Positions 1 to 26,100 of a stretch of DNA of 64,000 nt are shown in pieces (the first letter of the stretch is position 1; every line of letters starts with the position of its first letter). This stretch comes from Streptomyces marokkonensis (GTDB taxonomy: Bacteria > Actinomycetota > Actinomycetes > Streptomycetales > Streptomycetaceae), in the NCBI RefSeq assembly GCF_008312835.1, contig NZ_VSKS01000015.1:1-64000 (forward strand), read 5' to 3'. The notes beneath the pieces were generated by a model. That model had not been told where the DNA came from. It ran no database searches and saw only the letters and a list, made by a program, of their open reading frames with translations. The translations under genes and the position numbers were made by a program.

Positions 1-150
1 GCCTTGTTGATCGACTTCACCCACTCCACCCCGATGATGGAGTCCAGACCCAACTCCACGAAATTGCGCCGAGGATCGACCTCACTCTCCGACAGGAACA
101 ACACCGCCGCGAGCCCCGCTCGCAACTCGTCCCGCAACACACGCGAGGAG
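1..150 (-). other. Beta-branch-type acyl carrier protein (partial)
   Basis: The frame at the left edge reads LGLDSIIGVEWVKSINK. The Trp six residues after the phosphopantetheine serine is the recognised flag of ACPs that serve HMG-CoA-synthase-type beta-branching, first analysed in mupirocin. The preceding module has only a KS, so the beta-keto group needed for branching would be present. A second tandem ACP may follow outside the window. Confidence 0.8.
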
Positions 151-3100
151 CGACCCGGTCCACCGGCCCGACGCGACCCCGCACCGGGCGCGGCCGCGGC
201 CGCCGGAGCAGGCGGCGCAGGCGGCGCAGAAACGGGAGCGACCGGGGGGATCGAAGGAACCGGCTGCCCCGTCCCCCCGCCCGTGTCGGTCAGTACGACG
301 TTGCGTGGTGTGCCCACGGGAGTCGTCGTCGGGACTGCCGCCGCGCCCGGATCCTGGAGCCGGATCCGGTGCTTCCGGGGAACGGCACTCGGTACGGCCG
401 CCTCCCGCGCCGGGGGCGCCGAGGGTGCCGGGGCGGACTCCCGCGCGGCCGGCCGTGGCGGAGTACCACGCCCGTCGGTGACCCAGTGCGTCGAGCGTGC
501 GAAGGGATAGCCGGGCAGCGTGACGATCCGTGGTGCGTCGTCCGTGAACAGCGCCGACCAGTCCGGGACGGCGCCCCGGCAGTAGAGCTCGCCCAGGGCG
601 CGGCACACGTCCCGGTACCGCTCAGCCGGCACGCCCGGTGTCCGGAGCACGTCCAGCAGTGCTCGCGCCTGGACGTCCGACAGCGAACGGTCCTGGTCGC
701 GGGGCGCTTCGCCGTGTACGACCAGGGGATGGTCCCGCCCGCTCCCGGCCGCGTCCAGCGCCGGGAGGACGTCGTCGGCACCGCTGACGACGAGTGCGCA
801 GCGGTGTGCGAAGTGCTGCCTGCCCTCCAGGAGCGTGTAGGCCGTGTCCCGCAGCCGCTGGTGGTCGACTTCCCCTTGCGCGAGGGCCGCCCGGAGTTCC
901 TGGACGCGCCGCCGCAGTCCCTCCGGAGTCCTGGCGGACAGAAGCAGCGGCAGAGCCGGGGCCTCGGTGACCGGGGCCCGGCGGGCGGGCTCGGGGTAGC
1001 TCTCCACCACCATGTGGACGTTGGTCCCGCTCATACCGAAGGAGCTGACCGCGCCGAGCCTCGTTCCCGTGGGGCCGGCCGGCCAGGACCTGGTCACCTT
1101 GTTGACGTAGAACGGGCTGTCCTCCCAGGCGATGTAGTCGCTGTCCTGGTCGCAGTGCAGACTGGCCGGGACGACGCCGTGCCGAACCGACTGGACGAGG
1201 GCGATCAGGCCGACCAGCCCGGAGGCGGCCAGGGTGTGACCGACATGGGTCTTGGTGGAGGTCAGCGCGCAGAAGCCGGTCTTGTCCGTGCGTTCCCGGT
1301 ACGCCTCGTTCAGCGCGTTCACCTCGACGGGGTCACCGAGTCGCGTTCCCGTGCCGTGCGCCACGATGTGCTCGATGCGCTCGGGGTCGATCCCGTGCCG
1401 CTCGTAGACCTGCCGGTAGAGCCGCGCCTGGGCCGCGCCGTTCGGAGCGGTGATGCCGTTGGTCCGGCCGTCGTAGTTCATACCGCTGCCGCGGATGACC
1501 GCCAGGACGCGATCGCCGTCGGCCTCGGCCTGGGACAGGCGCTTGAGGACGAGGGCGGGGACCGCCTCGCCGAGGACCATGCCGTCGGCCCGTTTGTCGA
1601 AGGCCCGGCAGACTCCGCTCTCGGAGAGCATCCCCGCCTTGCCCATCTCGGCGAGGCCGTGCGCGGTGGTCGCCAGGTTGACGGCGGCGACCACAGCGGT
1701 GTCGCACTCGCCGCCGCGCAGGCTCGCGCATGCCTGGTGTGCGGCCGTCAGCCCCGAGGAACAGGCGGTGTTGACGGCCAGCACCGGCCCCGAGAAGTCG
1801 AGGAGGTAGGCCAGGCGCGAGGCCATGATCGCCTCGTGCTGGGCGGTGATGCCGCCCTCTCCCTGGGTGAGGCCGGCATAGTCGCCCTGTTCGGCACCGA
1901 CGAACATGCCGACCGTCCCGGCGCGCAGCCGCCGTTCGCCGTAGCCCGCGTCCTCCAGGGCGTGCCACGTCTCCTGGAGCAGCAGTCGCTGGCGCGGGTC
2001 CATGGTGCGCGCCTCGCGCGGCGATATCTCGAAGAACGCGGCATCGAACTCCGCGACGCCCGGGACGAATCCGCAGCGGACGGCCTCCAGCCATGGGGCC
2101 TCAGGCCCCGCCCAGTCGGCCTGCCGGTCCGCCGGGACCGGTGACAACGCGTCCTTCCCCCGCAGGAGGTTCTCCCAGAACTCGTGCACGGACCGGGCGG
2201 CGGGGAAACGGCCGCTCATCCCGATGACGGCGATCGGTTCCGGCTCCGCGTGCGCCGTCGGCCGCGGCGCCGCAGCGGACGCGGACCGGTCCTCGGCCGC
2301 GGTGAAGCCGGCCTGCGCCTCCGGTGCCCCGGAGGAGACCGCAGCGGTGTCCGAGGCCGTGGCCCGCTCCGCGCGGTGCCGGCTCAGCGTCTCCCCGTGT
2401 TCCGCGATCAGGTGAGCGACCAGCTTCTCCGGGGTGGGGTGGGAGAAGAACACCGAGGGCAGCACCTCGATCGCGAGACTGTCACCCAGGGCCCTGGCCA
2501 GCTTGACCAGGCTGACGGAGTCGAACCCGAGCTCGGAGAGGTTCTCGTCGGCGTGGATCTGCTCGCGGGGCACCCGCAGCACGTCCACGATCGCCGTCCG
2601 GAGGGCCGAGAGCACCAGTGCCTCGGCGTCCATGTCGTCGCCGCCCTCCGTGTTCGAGATGTCCGCGGAGCGGCTGACGGGTGCGGCAGGGCGGACCTCG
2701 TGCCGTGGGACCGCCGGCGCGGGACCGGCGTCGAGCATGCGCCGTACGCGTGCCGGATCGCCGGCCATGACGATCTGCTGTGTCCCGCCCTGTCCCAGGA
2801 GGCGTTCGAAGAGCGTGAGACCTTCGGCTTCCTCCAGCAGACGCAGCCCGCTGGAGGAGAGGTACAGGTCGATGCCCTCCGTGTCGTCGAAGCCCATGCC
2901 GCCACCGCTCCACAGGGGCCAGTTGATGGCAACCGTCGCGCCGGACGCCGCCCCTTGGCGCACGCGCTCGTCGCGATGGTGTGCATGGAACGTCTGGAAG
3001 CGGTTGGCCACCGAGTAGGCGCAGCCGCCGAAGTCGCCGAGAACGGCCGAGGCCGAGGAGAAGTGGCAGAGGAAGTCGAGAGGTTCCGCGGCCAGTACGT

Positions 3101-6100
3101 CGTCGAGCACGCGCGTACCGTCCACCTTGGGTGAGAGGACGTCCTGGAAGGAGCGGACGTCAGCGCCGAGCAGCGAGCCGCGCTCGGCGACGCCGGCGGC
3201 ATGGACGACGCCGTGGAGCGGGCCGAACCGCTCGCGCGCCGCGGCCACCGCTTCCCGCATGGCATCCGGGTCGGCCACGTCGGCCTGCCGGTACAGGACC
3301 TCACCGCCCACTGACTCGATCCGCGCGATGTCGCGCCGCTTGCGGGAGTCGAGCGGTGAGCGGCCGGTCAGCACCAGACGTGCCGACCAGTTCCTGGCCA
3401 GGTGCTCGGCGAGCAGAAGACCCAGGCCACCGGTGCCCCCCGTGATCAGGTAGGTGCCGCGGGGCCTGAGGAGGTGCTTCCCGGAGTGAGCCGGACTCGG
3501 GAGGACCCGGTTGACGTGACGGGCACCGGCACGGAACAGGGCGCTGCCGGACGTCCGTGCCGAGCACTCGTTCCACAGGCGTTCGAACCAGACGCCGCGG
3601 GGCGTCGTGCCGGACAGGTCCTGGGTCTCCTCCAGGATCGCGGCGAACCGTACGCCAGGAAGCACCCTGTCGAGGGAGCGTTCGAAACCGAGCCACGACT
3701 CCGCGTACGCCCGCTCTACGCCGTCGCGGAACTCTCCCGCCTGCAGGACGCGCCCCACCGGCAGCCCCGAGGCGGCGATCGCCTGCAGGAGGTGCACGGT
3801 GGCGGTGTACGAGCCGGGCTCCGCCGCGTCGTCCAGGGACCACAGGTTCAGGACGGCGTCGACGGCGCCGTGCCGCGACCGGATGTCCTCGAGCACCCGC
3901 ACGAGATCGTCCGGGTTCCGGTGATCGGCTTCGTAGGAGTGGTCGGAGGTCCGGGCGAATCCCCGTCCCCGTGTGACGAACAGCAGGGTGGCGGCGGGGT
4001 CCAGTCCGTGTGCGGTGCGTGCCAGCTCGGTCCGGTCCGCCGGGTCGGGGCAGAGACAGACCAGGGTGCGCGGCGCATCCGCCAGGCGGACGGCGGGCAG
4101 CGCCTCCGGCTCCCAGGACTCCGTGAAGAGGAGGGGCGCCGGATTCCGGTCGTCACCGGTCACCGCGAGGGTGGGCGGCGCATCCGTCCCGTGCTCGGCG
4201 CGGGCCGCGGCCGAGCGCGTGGTGTCGATCCAGTAGCGGTTCCTGGCGAACGGGTAGGAGGGCAGGGCGACGCGGGCCGGGCACCGGCTCCCGTGCAGGG
4301 AGTGCCAGTCGACGGTGGCGCCCTCGGCCCAGAGCGCCAGCAGTCCCGCGAGGTCCCGCCGGGCGAGGGCTTCGGGCACGGCCGTGCCCTCGGCCGACGC
4401 GCGCGCCCTGCCGCGGACGAGCCCCTCGGCGTCCTCGCCGCCGTCAGCGAACTCCCGCAGGCGGGCGACCAGGTCCGGCATGGCGGTCACGACCGTGCCG
4501 AGCCGTTCGCGCATGGCCTCGCGCCCCACCTGGAGGGTGTGCGCGAGCGCGGGCAGGTCACCGGTCGAGAGGTTCTTCCGCTCGATCCAGTCCGCGAGTT
4601 CCGCCGCCTTCCGCCTCAGGCGCTCGGTGGTGCGGGCGGACAGGACGACCGGAACGGGACCGTGCGAGGCGACGGCGAGGTCCGGCAGGTCGTCCGGGTC
4701 CGGCCGGTACTCCTCCAGTACCAGGTGCGCGTTGGTGCCGCCCGCTCCGAAGGAGGAGATGCCGGCGGTCCGCGGGAGCTCGCGTTCCTCTCCGCCGACG
4801 GTGACGACCGGCCGTGTCCAGTCGGCGAGTGTCTGCTGGACCGTGAAGGGCGTGCTGCCGAAGTCGATGTGGGGGTTCAGCCGGGTGGAGTGGAGCGAGG
4901 GGGCGATCTTGCCGTGCCTCATTTGGAGCAGCACCTTGGTGAGCCCCGAGATGCCGGCGGCGCTCTCCGCGTGGCCGATGTTGCTCTTGACCGATCCGAT
5001 CGCGCAGTGCCGGTCGTCGCGCGCGTGCTCGCGGAAGGCACGGGTGAGTCCGGCGACCTCGATGGGGTCCCCGAGTGAGGTTCCGGTGCCGTGCGCCTCG
5101 ATGTAGCCGACCGCGTTCGGGTCGATCCCGGCCTGTCGCCACGCGTCGGTGATCACGCGGGCCTGGGTGGCGGGGCTGGGGACGGAGTAACCGTTCGTCC
5201 GTCCACCGTGGTTGACGGCGGCGCCCCGGATGACCCCATGGATGTGGTCCCCGTCCCGTACGGCCCGCTCCAGGGGCTTCAGCAGGACGGCGCCCACGCC
5301 TTCGCCCGGTACGTATCCGTCGCCCCCCTCGCCGAAGCTCTCGCACCGGCCCGTGCTGGAGACGAATCGGCTCCGGCCGAGGAGCAGGTACTTGTTGGGG
5401 TGCACCGACACGTTGACCCCGCCGGCGATCGCCATGTCGCAGGAACCGGACCGGATGCTCTGACACGCCAGGTGGATGGCGGTCAGCGACGAGGAGCACA
5501 TGGTGTCGACGCTCAGGCTCGGGCCGTGGAAGTCGAAGCAGTACGAGACGCGGTTGGCGACGGCCGAGATGTTCCCGGACACGGTCACCGGGTTGCCGAG
5601 GACCTGCTCCTGGGCTCCGTACAGCTGGTATTCCGCGTACATGACGCCGACGTAGACGCCGATGGCGGGGGCACGGCCGGAGTCCACCGGCGCCTTCAGG
5701 CGGTCCGGGGTGTATCCGGCGTCCTCGACGGTCTCGTGGACGCACTGGAGGAACAGGCGCTCCTGAGGATCCATCAGTTCCGCCTCGGCGGGCGAGATGT
5801 TGAAGAACAGCGGGTCGAACTCGTCGACGCCGTCCACGAATCCGCCCCACCTGCTGTACGTCTTGCCGGGCGCGTCCGGGTCCGGGTCGAAGTACGCCCG
5901 GTGGTCCCACCGGTCGGCCGGTATCTCGGTGACGCAGTCGCGTCCGGCGGCCAGATTCGCCCAGAACTCGTCCACGGTGCGGGCCTTGGGGTAACGCCCG
6001 GCGAGCCCGATGATCGCGATGTCCAGCCCCTGCCGCCCGGGGAGAGCGGGCCCGGGCCGGGACGCCGGGGGTGAGGAGGGCTCGGCCTTCCGCGCCGACC

Positions 6101-6496
6101 ACCTCGTCGACGCCAGGGGCTTGCGTCGCAGGGGGCGCGTGGAGCGGGAACCGCGGCGGGGAGTGGCCGCAACGGCGTCGGGGGCGTCGGCGGCCGTGTC
6201 CGCCGCGTCCGCCGTGCTCTCCCCGAGGAGACCGGCCACGTCGGGCCGCCGGGTGGCGACCAGGTGCCGGGCCAGTTCGCGGGGCGTGCCGAACTCGAAG
6301 AAGAGGGTAGGGGGCAGCGCCCCGAAGACCGCCTCCATCCGCGCCGTCATGGTCATCGCCATGACCGAGTCGAGGCCGAAGGTCTCGAAGGGCGCCCGAG
6401 TGTCGACGCGGGCGAGGGGGAGCTTGGTGACCTCGGACAGAAGGCGCTCGAGGTACTCGCTCGCCTTCTCCTCGAGCAGGTCGCTGTCGTAGTGCG

Positions 6497-6500
<4 letters not shown>
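1..6500 (-). CDS. trans-AT polyketide synthase, third subunit (PKS3), 3' end outside window
   Basis: Third megasynthase of the operon; about 2166 codons are visible and the frame runs off the left edge. It starts at GTG 6500-6498, overlapping the PKS2 stop by 4 nt (GTGA), so translation is probably coupled. Domain order by my translation: ACP (about 1-80, FGLDSVMAM), KS (about 157-598, Cys in DTMCSSSL, HGTGT and SNIGH intact), a KR with its structural half (about 780-1254, TGGTGGLG, Tyr in CAYSVAN, no LDD-type Asp so possibly A-type), ACP (about 1284-1367, LGFDSVSL), KS (about 1417-1834, NTACSSGL, HGTGT and VGH intact), a linker without KR or DH, then the start of an ACP reading GLDSIIGVEW. 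The first ACP probably serves the ACP-less last module of PKS2. No AT motif was seen. The final KS-ACP leaves a beta-keto group and the Trp after the ACP serine fits HMG-synthase-type beta-branching. The HCS cassette, AT and release domain must lie outside. Confidence 0.93.
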
Positions 6501-20161
<13,661 letters not shown>

Positions 20162-20163
20162 GA

Positions 20164-23100
20164 TCAGCGCCCCTCGTTGTCGGTGTTCGCGCCGGCGCCG
20201 TCGAGGACGGACCGTCGGATGTGCTCGGCGGCGGCTTCGACGCCGAGAGAGCCGTTCACCACCTCGTCGAGGAGGTCGTCGATCAGTGGATCCGGCGGGC
20301 CGTCCTCCGGCTCCCTGTCCGGGGCGTCGGGGTGGCTGCCGGGGTGCAGCCCGTCGAGCGGCCGCTCCGCGATCCAGTACCGCTCCCGGGCGAAGGGATA
20401 GGCGGGCAGCGGGACGGTGCGCGCCGCCCCCGCCGGGAGGAGGCTCCCCCAGTCCAGCTCGAAGCCGTTCACCCACAGGTCGAGCACCTTGGCGTACGCG
20501 CCCTTGGCCAGCCACGTCCCGACGACCGCGCTCATGTCGGCGTCGGCGGTCAGCGCGGCCAGCGCGCGGTCGGAGCGTGCCGCGCGACCGCGGTGCACAC
20601 CGGTGGCGCCGCCGGGGTGGTCCAGGAAGGCCCGCAGCCGGTCCCGCAGCTCGGCGAACGAGCCGACGACCGTGGCCAGTCGCTCGCTCATGGCCTCGCG
20701 TCCGACCTGCAGGGTGTAGGCGACGTCGGCCACTGTCGCCCCGGTCCGCTCGGCTTCCGCGAGTGAGTCCAGCAGAGCGCTCGCCTGCTCCCGCAGCCGC
20801 TCCTCGTCCTTGGCGGACAGGATGACCACGGCCGGCCGGCCGGACCCGTCGGCCGCGGGGGCCGGCCGGTCGCGGACGTACTCCTCGATCACCACGTGGG
20901 CGTTGGAACCGCCCGCGCCGAAGGAGGAGACGCCGGCCCGACGCGGCACCTCGGTGCTGACGCCGTCGACGGTGACGACCGGCCGCTTCCACTCCGCGCC
21001 CTCGCGCTGGACGACGAACGGCGTCGCGTCGAAGTCGATGTGCGGGTTGACCTCGTGCGCGTGCAGGCTGGGGACGAGCTCACCGTGCTGCATCTGCAGG
21101 ACGGTCTTGAACACGCCGGCGATGCCGGCGGCGGCCTCGGCGTGCCCGATGTTGCTCTTGACGGAGCCGATCGCGCAGTACCGCACGTCCCGGGTGTCCT
21201 GGGAGAACGCCCGGGTCAGGCCGTTGATCTCGATCGGGTCGCCCAGCACGGTCCCGGTGCCGTGCGCCTCGACGTAGCTGATCGTGCGCGCGTCGATGCC
21301 CGCCCGGTCGAGCGCGTCCCGCACGACACGGCCCTGTGCGACCGGGTTCGGCACGGTGTAACCGTTCGTGGTGCCGCCGTGGTTGATGCCGGTGCCGCGG
21401 ATGACGGCGTGGATGTGGTCGCCGTCCCGCTCGGCGTCCTCCAGCCGCTTGAGGACGAGCGCGCCGACGCCCTCGCCGGGGACGAAGCCGTTGCCGCCGG
21501 CGCCGAAGCTGCGGCACTCGTCCCCGTCGGCGAGCATCTGCAGCCCGCACAGACCGACGTAGCTCGACGGATGCAGATAGAGGTTCACACCGCCTGCCAC
21601 CGCCATGTCGCAGTCGCCGTGGAGCAGGTGCTCGCACGCCTCGTGGAGCGCCGTCATCGAGGAGGAGCACATCGTGTCGATCGGCATGCTGGGGCCGTTG
21701 AGATTCAGCTTGAACGAGACGCGGTTGGCTGCGGACCCGAAGGAGGTGTAGGGCCGGGCGGTGTCGCCGCGGCGCCAGCGCTCGGGCCCGTGGAGGTTGT
21801 GTCCGGCGCGGGTGATCCCCACGAAGACGCCGACCCTGGAGCGGTGTTGCCGCGCGAGGCGCCCGCGCGTGTAGCCGGCGTTCTCGAACGCCCGCCACGC
21901 CTCCTGGAGGAACAGCCGTTCCTGCGGGTCGATCTCCAGGGCGTCGTTCGGTGTCATCTCGAAGAACAGCGGGTCGAAGTCGGCGAACCCGTCGAGGAAG
22001 GCGCCCCACTTGCTGTAGCTCCTGCCCTTCGCGACGGCCTCCTCCTTGTCGGGTTCGTAGAAGCCGTCGAGTGCCCACCGGTCGGCGGGTATCTCCGTGA
22101 CGGTGTTCCGGCCCTCGCGCAGCACCGACCAGAAGGCGTCGAGCGTCTCGGCCTGGGGGAAACGCGCGCTCATGCCCACGATCGCGACGCCTCCGGTGCA
22201 CGCGGGACGCGGTGTCGGACGAGCCTGCGCGCGGCCGGGGCCGGGCGTCGGGGCCGGCCCGGCCGGGGCCTGCGGGTCCGGGACGGCGGCCCGCGGGACG
22301 GCCGCCGGCGTGCCCTGCCCGGCGGCCGGCCCGGACCCCACTCCGAGGGCGCGGGCCACGGCCTCGCCCCGCTCGGTGACGAAGTACTCGGTCAGCGCCT
22401 CGATGGTGCGGTATTCGAAGAACAGGGTGCTGCTCGTCTCCCCCAGGTCCTTCTTGAGACCGGTCAGCAGCTGGAGGATCAGGATGGAGTCGATGCCGTA
22501 GGCGGACAGCTGCTCACGGGCGTCGATGGATCCGGCCGGGATCAGGAGGGTCCGCGCGACCAGCTCCTTGAGGTAGTCGCGCACGGCGTCGGCCAGCACC
22601 GGCCCGTCCACCCGGGCCGCACCGGCCGGCCGCACCGGCTGGGAACCGGCCGACGGCGTTTCGGGGAGCGGCTCGGGGAGGGGGTCGGCCGCTGGGCGCC
22701 GCTGTTCACCGCCGGGGCGGCGGATCATGCCGTCGCTGAGGCCGACCACCACTTGCTGGCCGAGCGGGTGGGCGTCCCGCGCGGGGAACTCGACACCTTC
22801 GAAGCCCTCTTGCTCCAGCACCGACTGCCACGTGCCGGGCCGCAGGCCGGGCCCCCCGGATTCCCGCAGATCGGTGTCGTGCGGCCACCAGCCGTCCAGC
22901 AGCGCGAACGTCAGCATCCCGAAGACGGTGTAGCCGTTGATCTCGTTGACGAGCAGGGCGCCGCCGGACCGCAGCAGCGCCTTGCTGTTGCGCAGGGACG
23001 CGCGGATCTCCTCGGTGGCGTGCAGCACGTTGGTCGCGACGACCAGGTCGTACGCGCCCTCGTCGAAGCCCTGCTCGGCGGCGGGCCGGCCGGCGTCGAA

Positions 23101-26100
23101 GATCTCGCAGCGCAGGAACGGATGGTGCGCGCCGAACTCCCGCCGGCCGTGGATGAGGAACGCCTGGGAGAGATCGGTGTAGCAGTACTCGCCGACGTGC
23201 TGCCGGTACGGCTGGAGCCGGCGCAGGACCGTGGCGGTGGTGCCGCCCGTTCCGGCACCGATCTCCAGGATGCGCAGCGTGGCTCCGGGATCCCGCGCGA
23301 GCCTGCTCTCGACGAGTGCGACGACACAGTCACCGACGACGTCGTTGAAGTAGTCGGCGATCATGTTCCGCTTGTAGATGCCCTCGACCAGGTCCAGCGA
23401 GGAGCCGGGGAAGATCACGTCGACGGCGGGGACGGCGCCGGTGAGGACGTCCGGCAGCGCGCGGAGCGTCGTGTCGACCAGGTCGACGGACGCGCGCAGC
23501 TCGGGGTCCGCGAGCCACTCGCCCCGGCTGCGTTCCCATGCCGCGGCAGTGGCGTCCGGGTCGACGGCGTCGGGAACGGCACGGTAGGAGCCCTCGGACC
23601 CGGTCGCCGTGAGCCAGCCCTGCCGGGCGAACAGCCGCAGGGCCTCCGACGCCCAGCGGTCGTACTTCCCGATGATCCCGCCGGCCTGCCTGAGGGAGTC
23701 CGCGTCGACGGTACCCGTGCCGATCCAGCCACGGCCGTGCAGCGCGCACCACAGCAGCCGCAGCAGCAGCTCGTCCAGCGTCCGCAGCCGTGACTTGGCC
23801 CGTGCCTCCACGATCCGCAACTGGTCCGCACGCGAGGGCAGCAGCGGGGCGAGCGGCTCGCTCCGCTGCTCCGGCGGGTCCAGGACGCGGATCGTCTCGC
23901 GGTCGGTGTAGCCCTCGAACCGCTCGGGCTCGACGGTGTTGAGGTAGGCCACCTGCCCGAGCGGAGCGGCCAGCAGCCGCTCGACGGCGTCCATCGCCAG
24001 CGCGGGGTCGATGTCGCCGAGGCCCTCGCGCCGGTAGATGCGCTCGCGGACGTGCTCCGGAACGTCGAGTCCGCTGCCGACGGCGCCCCAGTAACCCCAG
24101 TTGACCACCTTCACGGCGTACGGGCGTGCGGCCGAGAGCCGGCGGGCCAGGGCGTCCTCGAAGGCGTTGCCGGCCACGTAACTGCAGTAGCCCCTGGTCG
24201 GGTTGACCGACGCGATGGAGGAGAAGAAGAGCATGAAGTCGAGTCCTTCGGCGTCGAAGACCTCGGCCATGCACACGCTGGCGTCGATCTTCGCGCTCAG
24301 GCCCTGCCGGAACTGCTGCTCGGTCGTGTTGGGCAGGCTCTGGTCCACCAGACCGAAGACGGACTGCACCACGCCGTGGACGGTGCCGAACCGTTCCTGG
24401 ATGCGGGCGTACGCGCCGCGCAGGGAGTCCATGTCGGCGGCGTCGGCCCGGACGTACCACGGTGCCCGGCCGAGCGCGGCCAGCCGGTCGATCTCCGCCT
24501 GGATGACGGCGTCCTTCTCCCGGCGGCCGATCCATACGACCTGGGCCCGGTGGCGCCGGATCATGTCCTCACTCCAGAGCCGGCCGAGGCCCCCGGCACC
24601 GCCCAGGACGACGTACACCCCGCCCTCCTTGTACGGGGACCGGGCCGGTGCCGGCAGTTCCGCCCGGTACAGGCCGCGACGGAACCACCGGCCGTCGCGC
24701 AGCGCCCGCACGGTCGTGGCCCCGGCCGCGAGCAGGGTGCGGGCGGGGAGCTGGTCCGACAGGCCCAGGTCGAAGCAGCCCACGCTCCAGTTGGGCAGTT
24801 CCTTGGCCATGACCTCGGCCAGGCCGGGCACCGCCGCGTCGGCGGGCAGCACCTGCTCACCCGGCCGTACGGGCTGCGTCTGGCGCGTCACCACCGTCCA
24901 CGTCAGCTCCTCGGCGCCGTGGCCCAGCTCGAACAGCGCCTTGACCAGCCGGAAGAACGCCTCCACTCCGACGGCGGTGCGCCTCAGCAACTCACCGGGC
25001 CCGGTGGCCGCGTCCGCCGGGGAGATCCACACGAGGCCGCGGATCGCGCCCACACCCCTCAGCTGCTCGGTGAGCGATGCCGTGCTCGCCGAGCCGTCGG
25101 CGAGGAAGTGGGCGTCGGGGCACTCGGCCTGCAGGGCGGCCCGCTCCGCGGCGTTGCCGCCCACGACGACGATGCCGCTCGGGACGGACCTGCCGGGGAC
25201 GGGCTCGGGGGCCCGGTCCTCGACCCAGACCGGCGCCAGCGCCAAGTGGGCCGTGCCGGCCCGTGGTTCCGGCGCGGGGGTGCCGCCGGTGGACCGTACG
25301 GGCGTGGTGGGACGGGAGCGGTCCTGCGAGGGCAGCCAGTGGCGCTCCCGCTGGAACGGGTAGGTCGGCAGGGGGACACGACGGAACCCACCGCTCTCGA
25401 AGAGCCGTTCGTAGTCGAGTGGATAGCCCTGCAGGTAGAGGGCGCAGACGGCTTCCAGGTGCTCCCGGCGGGCCGTCCCGGTCGCACCCTCGGCACACTT
25501 GCGCAGGCAGCTGTCGCCGTACTGCTCGAGAGCGGGCTGCGGGCTCACCGCGGTCTCCGTCAGGTCGGCGGTGTGCACCTGCGGTTCCCGTCCGTCCGTG
25601 AGCCACCGCCCGAGGAGGGTCACCAGGTGGGCGGTGTCGCGGGCCACGCACGCCAGCCGGACGGGGCAGTGCCGCCGGCCCCGCACCAGGGTCGAGGCGA
25701 TGTCGCCCAGGTCGGTGTCCGGGTGGCGGCGCAGGTGCGCCACCAGCCGTTGCGCCTGCGTCCGCACCTGCTCCGGGGACAGGGCGGACAGCACCACGAG
25801 GTGGTCCTGGACGGGCACGGTGTCGCGGCGCGGCAGGTCGGGGGCCTCCTCGACCACCACATGGGCGTTGGTGCCGCTGAACCCGAAGGAGCTGAGCGCC
25901 GCGCGCCGCGGCCGGCCCGGCCCGGCCGTCCAGGGGCGGTGCACCGTGTTGACGTAGAACGGGCTGCTCTCGAAGTCGATGTGGGGATTGCCCTTGTCGA
26001 AGTGGAGGCTGCGCGGCAGTTCGCGGTGGCGCAGGGCGAGCAGTATCTTGATGAGCCCCGCCATCCCCGAGGCGGGCGCGGCATGCCCGATGTTGGTCTT

